Shown here piece after piece: positions 6,623 to 12,060 of a stretch of DNA of 12,060 nucleotides. Every line of letters starts with the position of its first letter. The stretch's first letter is position 1. The notes beneath the pieces are model-generated. The model did not search any database and was not told the DNA's origin. It saw only the letters and a list, made by a program, of their open reading frames with translations. The DNA lies in the NCBI GenBank assembly GCA_002437565.1, contig DJQL01000044.1, positions 1 to 12,060 on the forward strand, read 5' to 3'. Origin of the DNA: Prevotella sp. UBA6387 (GTDB lineage: Bacteria; Bacteroidota; Bacteroidia; Bacteroidales; Bacteroidaceae). The position numbers and the translations under genes were made by a program.

Positions 6623-9055
6623 ATGAAATCTGGAAACATCAGCAACCCAGAAGAAAACAACAACGACAAGAAGATTGGCCTACAAGCCGAAACCGACAAC
6701 ATCAAACAATACCTTGTCTCACTGTTGATCAACTGGAAATGGATCGTTCTCTCGCTCATCGTATGCTTGGGAATTGGGATGGCATTCGTTCGCTACAACA
6801 ACACCGTTTACAGCATTAGCGAGAAGGTCCTCATCAAGACCGGCGACAACAACAACTCGGGCAGCAGCCTCAAGTCGCAAACCATGGGGTTCATGGCAAC
6901 GTCTGACGGTTTTGACAACGAGCTGGAGATACTGAGCACTCACACCCTTGCCAAGCAAACCGTAAGAGACCTCAACCTATTCGTGTCATATTATTCAGTG
7001 GGGACTTTCAAGAACACTTTGCTCTACAAGGACCAACCTGTCAACGTAAGCGTGGGCATCGGCGAAGCCGAAAAGCTGACGGGCGCGTTCAAAGTAGAGA
7101 TAGAGCATGAAAATGGCAAATACAACATCACCGCACCGAATGTTGACGTGACGGTGAAGAGCCTCCCGACGACTATCGAAGCGAGAGGATGCCGACTGAC
7201 GCTCACCACGAACGATGGCACGGCAATAGCACAAAACTGGAAGATGAAGGCCGTCATCAAGTCGCCAGACCAAGCCGCCTACGATTTCCAAGGACGCTTC
7301 AACGCCGTAGCTGACTCGCGTTCTACTTCCATTGCCGTGCTCTCGCTGAACGACGAGAACCCAAAACGCGCCTACGACTACCTGCGCCAATTGGTGACTT
7401 GCTACAACACGCAAGCCAACGAGGACAAGAATGAAGTGGCCAGAAGAACCGAGGAATTCATAAACCAGCGTATCGCCAAAATCAACGACGAACTTGGAAG
7501 CACAGAGGGACATCTTGAAAACTATAAGCGAAGCCGCGGCATGGTAGAGCTCAAGACAAACGCCACGCAAGCCTTCACACAGGCCAACAACTACGAGGAG
7601 AAGCTCGCCGACTTCAACACGCAAATAGCACTATTCGACGAGATGTCGGCATTTCTCAACAACCCCGCCAACAGGTACCAACCACTGCCAAACAACGTAG
7701 GCATAGAAAACGGGGCGGTGACATCACTCATAAGCAACTATAACCTGACCGTGCAAAAGCGCAACATCTTGCTGCAAAGCGCCAGCGAGAACTCGCCAGC
7801 GGTAACGCCTTTAACGGCGCAGCTCGACCAGCTGCACAACGCCATAAGCCAAACCCTACGCCAGGTGAGGAAGAGCATGGACATACAGCGCAGTGGCCTA
7901 CAGCAGCAATATGGGAAATACCAAGGCGAAGTGGGGCAGACACCTGAGCAAGAGCGCGTGCTGACGCAGATAGGAAGGCAGCAGGAAGTGAAATCGGGAC
8001 TGTACCTGCTCTTGCTGCAAAAGCGCGAGGAGAACTCCATCTCTCTCGCCGCCACGGCCGACAAGGGTCGCATAATAGACGATCCACAGACAAAAGGCGT
8101 GGTAAGCACCAAGAGTCGCTCAATCATGGGCGTGGCTTTAGTGGCTGGTTTCGGGATGCCTATCGCCATAATATATCTCATAGGACTCCTGCGATACAAG
8201 ATCGGCGGGCGCGAGGACGTGGAGAAACTCACGAAGTTGCCAATCATCTCCGACGTGGCCACGGCATCAAAGCACGCGAAGAGAGACGGCGAAATCGTGG
8301 TCAGGGAGAACCAAAACAACGCCATGGAAGAAATATTCAGGGGTATGCGGTCCAACTTGCTGTTCACGCTCAAGGAAGGCCAGAACGTCGTCGTATGCAC
8401 CTCCTCCATAGCCGGCGAGGGCAAGACGTTCATTTCCAGCAACCTCGCCATGTCGCTCGCCATTCTCGGCAAGAAGGTGCTTCTCGTGGGTCTCGACATC
8501 CGCAAGCCAAGACTTCAAGGCATATTCAGCCTTGGCGAGCAGAAGATTGGCATCACCAACCTGCTGAGACTGGAGAATCCATCATGGGAAGAGATTAAGG
8601 GCCAGATCTTGCCATCGGGCAAGCACGACAACTTGCTCGTCATGCCGTCAGGTCCAATCCCGCCAAACCCGACCGAGATTATAGCCCGGAAGAGTCTCGA
8701 CCACATCATCGACACAGCCAAGGCCCATTTCGACTACGTGATAATCGACTCCGCGCCTGTCGGCCTTGTCCCCGACACGGTGTCGATAGCCAGGGTGAGC
8801 GATGCCACGGTGTTCGTTTGCCGTGCCGACTACACTCCGAAGCGCGACTTCGACATCATCAACACGCTAACAGCCGAGGACAGGCTCCGCAACGTGAGCA
8901 TAGTGATAAACGGCATTGACATGTCGAAAAAGAGATACGGCTATTATTATGGCTATGGTCATTACGGCTACGGTCACCACTCCTATGGATATGGCGGCTA
9001 CCGCTATGGCTATGACAACTATGGCGACAAGGATGACAAATCTATAAAGAAGTAA
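6623..9055 (+). CDS. Wzc-type polysaccharide chain-length regulator and tyrosine autokinase (BY-kinase)
   Basis: This inner-membrane protein of 810 residues should control length and export of a capsule or exopolysaccharide. Parts in order: a cytoplasmic N-terminus; membrane helix 1 (about 38-57) in a Wzz-like domain; a periplasmic region with long helices (about 270-470); membrane helix 2 (about 500-523); then a cytoplasmic kinase. The kinase carries the oligomerisation motif ExxRxxR (Glu570, Arg573, Arg576), Walker A SIAGEGKT (595-602, Lys601), Walker A' with Asp625 in LLVGLDIRKP, and Walker B VIIDSAP with Asp709. It ends in a tyrosine cluster with 13 Tyr between 772 and 800, the usual autophosphorylation tail. 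I chose the ATG at 6623; a TTG at 6563 that overlaps the rfbA stop would add 20 unlike residues. No internal promoter is visible before it. The outer-membrane polysaccharide export partner often found next to such genes is absent here. Confidence 0.93.
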   Translation: MKSGNISNPEENNNDKKIGLQAETDNIKQYLVSLLINWKWIVLSLIVCLGIGMAFVRYNNTVYSISEKVLIKTGDNNNSGSSLKSQTMGFMATSDGFDNELEILSTHTLAKQTVRDLNLFVSYYSVGTFKNTLLYKDQPVNVSVGIGEAEKLTGAFKVEIEHENGKYNITAPNVDVTVKSLPTTIEARGCRLTLTTNDGTAIAQNWKMKAVIKSPDQAAYDFQGRFNAVADSRSTSIAVLSLNDENPKRAYDYLRQLVTCYNTQANEDKNEVARRTEEFINQRIAKINDELGSTEGHLENYKRSRGMVELKTNATQAFTQANNYEEKLADFNTQIALFDEMSAFLNNPANRYQPLPNNVGIENGAVTSLISNYNLTVQKRNILLQSASENSPAVTPLTAQLDQLHNAISQTLRQVRKSMDIQRSGLQQQYGKYQGEVGQTPEQERVLTQIGRQQEVKSGLYLLLLQKREENSISLAATADKGRIIDDPQTKGVVSTKSRSIMGVALVAGFGMPIAIIYLIGLLRYKIGGREDVEKLTKLPIISDVATASKHAKRDGEIVVRENQNNAMEEIFRGMRSNLLFTLKEGQNVVVCTSSIAGEGKTFISSNLAMSLAILGKKVLLVGLDIRKPRLQGIFSLGEQKIGITNLLRLENPSWEEIKGQILPSGKHDNLLVMPSGPIPPNPTEIIARKSLDHIIDTAKAHFDYVIIDSAPVGLVPDTVSIARVSDATVFVCRADYTPKRDFDIINTLTAEDRLRNVSIVINGIDMSKKRYGYYYGYGHYGYGHHSYGYGGYRYGYDNYGDKDDKSIKK

Positions 9056-9061
9056 CGACAA

Positions 9062-9514
9062 ATGGCTAAGATAGCAATCGACTTTGACGGCACCATCGTG
9101 GAGGATCGCTATCCCGACATAGGGCCGGAGATAACGTTTGCCACCGACACGCTGCGCATGTTGCAACAAGAGCATCACCAGCTCATTCTCTGGACGGTGC
9201 GCGAGGGCGAAGCCTTGAGGAAGGCCGTGGAATGGTGTCATGAGAGGGGCGTAGACTTCTGGGCGGTCAACAGCGACTACCCGGAGGAGAAGCCCACCGA
9301 CAGGCACTACTCAAGAAAGATTAAGGCCGACTATTTCATCGACGACCGCAACATAGGCGGACTGCTCGATTGGGGGCAAATCTACGCCATCATCCATCAG
9401 CACAAGACGCTTGCCGAGGTGCTGCTCAATGGCACGATGGAAGAAAACGAAAAAGAGAAAAAGAAAAGAAGATTGTGGAGGTTTTTGGTGCTTAATGCCC
9501 TAAATAATAGTTAG
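9062..9514 (+). CDS. Small HAD-superfamily hydrolase
   Basis: This 150-residue protein has the HAD fold signature from end to end. Motif I is DFDGT at 7-11, with nucleophile Asp7 and acid/base Asp9. Motif II is probably Thr45 in LILWT, motif III Lys86 or Lys88, and motif IV FIDD with Asp94 and Asp95. With no room for a large cap domain it resembles the small capless phosphatases. The substrate is unknown; a phosphorylated sugar or small metabolite is a guess from its neighbours. The tail (about 127-142) is rich in Lys, Arg and Glu and looks exposed. It begins 6 bases after the kinase stop and ends 3 bases before fmt, so it is tightly coupled in the operon. Confidence 0.88.
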   Translation: MAKIAIDFDGTIVEDRYPDIGPEITFATDTLRMLQQEHHQLILWTVREGEALRKAVEWCHERGVDFWAVNSDYPEEKPTDRHYSRKIKADYFIDDRNIGGLLDWGQIYAIIHQHKTLAEVLLNGTMEENEKEKKKRRLWRFLVLNALNNS

Positions 9515-9517
9515 AGA

Positions 9518-10498
9518 ATGGAAAAGAAAGACCTTAGGATAATATTCATGGGCACACCAGAGTTCGCGGTGGGCACGCTCAGCCGGCTCGTGGAAGGCGG
9601 ATACAACGTCGTGGCCGTGGTGACGCAGCCCGACAAGCCAGTGGGGAGACACCAAGACAAGCTCCAGCCATCGGCGGTGAAGCAATACGCCCTCGCCCAC
9701 TCCATACCAGTGCTCCAACCAGTGAAAATGAAAGACCCCGACTTCGTGGGACGACTGGCTGAGTTCAAGGCCGACCTGCAAGTGGTGGTGGCGTTCAGGA
9801 TGCTGCCCGAGATAGTGTGGGCCATGCCACGCTTTGGCACGTTCAACGTCCATGCCGCCCTGTTGCCGCAATATCGTGGCGCGGCACCAATAAACTGGGC
9901 GGTAATCAACGGAGAGACGCAAACGGGCGTGACAACGTTCTTCATCGACAAGGACATCGACACCGGAAGAATAATATTGAAAAAGCCTTTCGCCATCCCC
10001 GACGACGCAGACGTGGAGTATGTCTACGATGGGTTGATGAAGCTCGGGGCCGACTTGGCCGTGGAAACCATAGACCTGCTGCTCGACAACGACGGCAAGG
10101 TGCCGGCACAAGAACAGCAAGAGCTCATTGCCACCTCTGAACCGCTGCATCCCGCCCCGAAGATTTTCAAGGAGACTTGTCAGATTTGCTGGGACAAGCC
10201 AGCCAAGAAGGTCTACGACTTCATCAGGGGATTGTCGCCATATCCCGGGGCGTGGACAACGCTCCACAAAGACCAGAAGGCCACAGAGCTGAAGATCTAC
10301 AAGGCGGCAAAGACTGGCAAACCCGTCGGGGAAGCCAAGACCGGAAGCATAGAAACCACGAAAAAAGCCTTATACGTGGCTTGCGCCGACGAATGGTTGG
10401 AGATAGTAACCATTCAGCTTGCCGGAAAAAAGCGCATGGATGCCTCGGCGTTCATCAATGGCAACAAGGGCTTGGACGATTGCACGGTGGGTGAATAA
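9518..10498 (+). CDS. fmt: Methionyl-tRNA formyltransferase
   Basis: The enzyme transfers a formyl group from 10-formyltetrahydrofolate to initiator Met-tRNA, allowing normal translation initiation. The 326-residue length is typical. The N-terminal Rossmann-like domain starts RIIFMGTPEFAV (7-18). The catalytic set is present as Asn110 and His112 (FNVHAALLP), the loop YRGAAPINWA (119-128), and Asp148 in DKDIDTG, each offset by two residues from the E. coli positions I recall. The C-terminal OB-fold domain begins around residue 215 and includes the DFIRGLSPYPGAW segment. It starts 3 bases after the hydrolase stop and is the last gene before a strong terminator, so it appears to share the rfbA promoter unless an internal one exists. 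A housekeeping gene at the end of a polysaccharide operon is notable. Confidence 0.97.
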   Translation: MEKKDLRIIFMGTPEFAVGTLSRLVEGGYNVVAVVTQPDKPVGRHQDKLQPSAVKQYALAHSIPVLQPVKMKDPDFVGRLAEFKADLQVVVAFRMLPEIVWAMPRFGTFNVHAALLPQYRGAAPINWAVINGETQTGVTTFFIDKDIDTGRIILKKPFAIPDDADVEYVYDGLMKLGADLAVETIDLLLDNDGKVPAQEQQELIATSEPLHPAPKIFKETCQICWDKPAKKVYDFIRGLSPYPGAWTTLHKDQKATELKIYKAAKTGKPVGEAKTGSIETTKKALYVACADEWLEIVTIQLAGKKRMDASAFINGNKGLDDCTVGE

Positions 10499-10527
10499 AA
10501 TCAAATCAACTTAACAAACAGTGAATG

Positions 10528-10560
10528 CGTGTGGATGATTTTTCATTCACACGTTTTTTT
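10528..10560 (+). terminator. Rho-independent terminator of the rfbA-fmt operon
   Basis: An 11-bp stem with one G-U pair (10528-10538 with 10543-10553) encloses a TTTT loop and is followed by seven Ts (10554-10560). It lies 29 bases after the fmt stop and faces the plus-strand operon. Confidence 0.9.
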
Positions 10561-10584
10561 GTCTGAAAGTGACATAGGCATAAA

Positions 10585-10624
10585 AAAAAAGCATCGAAAG
10601 CCTTTTGACCTTCGATGCTTTTTT
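10585..10624 (-). terminator. Rho-independent terminator downstream of tRNA-Pro
   Basis: A perfect 14-bp stem (10585-10598 with 10611-10624) encloses a 12-base loop. On the minus strand it ends in a run of nine Ts (complement of the A-run 10582-10590). It starts one base past the tRNA 3' end. Because both ends are A/T-rich it could also back up the fmt terminator on the plus strand. Confidence 0.88.
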
Positions 10625-10625
10625 G

Positions 10626-10699
10626 TCGGGGCGACAGGATTCGAACCTGCGACCACCTGGTCCCAAACCAGGAGCGCTACCGGACTGCGCTACACCCCG
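10626..10699 (-). tRNA. tRNA-Pro (anticodon UGG)
   Basis: The minus-strand sequence folds into a full 74-base cloverleaf. The 7-bp acceptor stem pairs CGGGGTG with CGCCCCG (one G-U pair). The D arm is GCGC/GCGC with a loop containing GG. The anticodon stem CCTGG/CCAGG has loop TTTGGGA, so the anticodon is TGG. The T arm is GCAGG/CCTGT with loop TTCGAAT. The discriminator base is A and the following bases are CAA, so CCA is not encoded and must be added after transcription. It is a single-gene transcript with its own promoter and terminator. Confidence 0.97.
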
Positions 10700-10722
10700 T
10701 GCTTATTTCTTTTAAGCGAGTG

Positions 10723-10754
10723 CAAAGGTAGGCATTAAAAACCACATGACCAAA
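10723..10754 (-). promoter_or_regulatory. Promoter of tRNA-Pro
   Basis: On the minus strand, TTTG (10751-10754) is followed by 20 bases and then TACCTTTG (10723-10730), a full match to the Bacteroidetes consensus. The start site would be near 10716, about 17 bases before the mature tRNA. Confidence 0.8.
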
Positions 10755-10830
10755 CTTTTTGTCGATTTTCTTTCTAAATTCGCAATAAAAACTGACTTTA
10801 TGCGCTTACTGGTCATTTTTCAGGCCGCTG

Positions 10831-10863
10831 TTGGCCACAATTGGGCAATATTTACTACTTTTG
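10831..10863 (+). promoter_or_regulatory. Promoter of the porin gene
   Basis: TACTTTTG (10856-10863) fully matches the -7 box TAnnTTTG. TTGG (10831-10834) lies upstream, with 22 bases between its TTG plus one base and the -7 box. Transcription would begin near 10870, giving an A/T-rich leader of about 50 bases before the ATG at 10922. It points away from the tRNA-Pro promoter. Confidence 0.7.
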
Positions 10864-10921
10864 CAAACAATGGAAACGAAATGATACAAACTGGAAACAC
10901 AAACTTATAGTATATCATTAA

Positions 10922-12013
10922 ATGAGAAAAGGATTATTGATGGCAGGCCTTGCATTATGCATGACCGCCACGGCAAGCGCGGACGTACCCGATTGGTTCA
11001 AGATGTTCAAAATTTCCGGTTATGGCATGACCCAGTATCAATACAGCGGTCAGGAAGGCGCCAAGGCCAACAGCTTCAACATCAGGCTTGGACGCGTCAT
11101 AGTTGATGCCAAACCACACAAGGACTGGGCCGCAAGAGTTCAATTTCAGTACAACGGCAATACATCAGACCTGTCAAGCTCAATCAGGGTTGTGGACGTA
11201 TATGCCGAATGGCAGAAATACGAGTTCTTCCGCATCAAAGGCGGACAATTCAAGCGCGCTTTCACATTCGAGAACCCAATGAACCCAATTGACCAAGGTT
11301 TCATGTCGTATGCACAAAACATAACCAAGCTGGCTGGCTACTCAGACAGAGATGGGCAATCAGCAAGCAACGGCCGCGACATTGGCGTGCAAATCCAAGG
11401 CGACTTCCTCAAGAATGCCAACCAACGCAACCTCCTGCACTACCAGATTGGCGTATACAACGGCCAAGGAATCAACCAGAAAGACGTTGACCAGCAAAAG
11501 GATGTCATTGGCGGAGTGTGGGTAATGCCCGTGAAAGGCATGCGCATAGGAGCATTCGGCATGGAAGGCTCTTACTCCAGAAAGGGAACCGACGGCGTGG
11601 TGAAACTGCCACAGCACCGCTACGCAATCTCGGCAGAGTACAAGGTCAACGACTGGACCATGCGCTCAGAGTATATTCACTCCACGGGCAAGGCCTTCAG
11701 CAAGACAGAGAACTCAAAGGCCGACCGCAGCGACGTGACGATAAACGAGAAACTTGGCTCCAAGGCCGATGGCGTATACGCCCTGTGCATAGCGCCTGTC
11801 ATCAAGCACAAGCTCTACGCCAAGGCTCGCTACGACCTCTACCGGCAGTCAGCGGAATGGGGCTCGTCAAAGACGTTCTACGAGGTGGGAGCCAACTACG
11901 TGTTCTCCAAGAACCTGCAACTAAACATGGAATACGCGCTCGTGAACAACCGAGCCTTGTCCGACAAGCACAATTACAGCATGGTCGATTGCCAACTCGA
12001 CTTCCGCTTCTAA
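10922..12013 (+). CDS. Outer-membrane porin, phosphate-selective O/P type
   Basis: This 363-residue protein begins with a clear signal peptide (MRKGLLMAGLALCMTATASA), with likely cleavage after Ala20. The mature part alternates hydrophobic and polar residues as expected of a beta-barrel and ends in phenylalanine (CQLDFRF), the typical outer-membrane insertion signal. The segment SFNIRLGRVIVDAKPHKDWA (51-70) and the following beta-rich repeats resemble the Porin_O_P family. These form diffusion channels; the family name comes from Pseudomonas phosphate/pyrophosphate porins, but the substrate in Bacteroidales is not established by sequence. It is a single gene with its own promoter, divergent from tRNA-Pro. 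Nothing more than 47 bases of sequence follows in the window, so its terminator and downstream neighbour are not seen. Confidence 0.88.
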   Translation: MRKGLLMAGLALCMTATASADVPDWFKMFKISGYGMTQYQYSGQEGAKANSFNIRLGRVIVDAKPHKDWAARVQFQYNGNTSDLSSSIRVVDVYAEWQKYEFFRIKGGQFKRAFTFENPMNPIDQGFMSYAQNITKLAGYSDRDGQSASNGRDIGVQIQGDFLKNANQRNLLHYQIGVYNGQGINQKDVDQQKDVIGGVWVMPVKGMRIGAFGMEGSYSRKGTDGVVKLPQHRYAISAEYKVNDWTMRSEYIHSTGKAFSKTENSKADRSDVTINEKLGSKADGVYALCIAPVIKHKLYAKARYDLYRQSAEWGSSKTFYEVGANYVFSKNLQLNMEYALVNNRALSDKHNYSMVDCQLDFRF

Positions 12014-12060
12014 GCTTATAACTACCTGATTATAAAAGGTATAGCATTATCATTAGAATC

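Noticed and set aside
9500..10267. Minus-strand open frame (255 codons) opposite fmt
   Set aside because: It is antisense to an intact fmt with all catalytic residues; it is a shadow of codon bias.
10529..10738. Short plus-strand open frame across the fmt terminator and tRNA-Pro
   Set aside because: It runs through a terminator and the antisense of a tRNA; the GATGFEPAT-like translation is a familiar false gene made by reading tRNA sequence.
10870..10910. Tiny overlapping frames (METK and MIQTGNTNL) in the porin leader
   Set aside because: The first ATG falls at about the predicted transcription start, and such short frames are expected by chance; no attenuator structure follows.
12023..12041. 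Weak 5-bp hairpin after the porin stop
   Set aside because: It is too short, with no T-run, to be called a terminator, and the window ends 19 bases later.

Overview
The window looks like chromosomal DNA from a member of the Bacteroidales, probably Prevotella or a close relative. The main evidence is the promoters: several intergenic regions carry the Bacteroidetes -7 box TAnnTTTG with a TTG/TTTG element upstream, and the starts lack convincing Shine-Dalgarno sequences, having A/T-rich leaders instead. Supporting this are a ZapA-RNase Y gene cluster preceded by two short genes, an O/P-type outer-membrane porin and a tRNA-Pro without an encoded CCA end. The genus is an inference.

Layout. (1) Bases 1-777 (+) hold the 3' end of a UvrD/PcrA helicase gene. 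A strong two-way terminator (835-874) separates it from a convergent gene. (2) Bases 889-2367 (-) encode a conserved protein of unknown function with a DUF1186-like helical-repeat C-terminal half. (3) Bases 2591-5493 (-) form a four-gene operon: a 216-residue unknown protein, a 98-residue coiled-coil protein, ZapA and RNase Y. It has an excellent promoter at 5535-5565 and a terminator at 2471-2514. (4) A divergent promoter region (5494-5669) leads into a plus-strand operon: rfbA (dTDP-glucose synthesis), a Wzc-type tyrosine kinase/chain-length regulator, a small HAD-fold hydrolase and fmt (Met-tRNA formyltransferase). This operon ends at a T-tailed hairpin (10528-10560). (5) tRNA-Pro(UGG) lies on the minus strand (10626-10699) with its own promoter and terminator. 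(6) A porin gene at 10922-12013 (+) is divergent from the tRNA and has its own promoter.

How the genes fit together. The minus-strand operon links a cytokinesis factor (ZapA), a coiled-coil partner candidate and a membrane-anchored RNase. The plus-strand operon links surface-polysaccharide precursor synthesis and export control to a hydrolase and a translation-initiation enzyme. No mobile element, CRISPR array, phage gene or clearly novel defence system was seen. No gene-free stretch exceeds about 225 bases. The parts most worth following up are the two unnamed proteins upstream of zapA, the DUF1186-like protein with its uncharacterised N-terminal half, and the kinase operon that lacks an adjacent outer-membrane export gene and ends in fmt.
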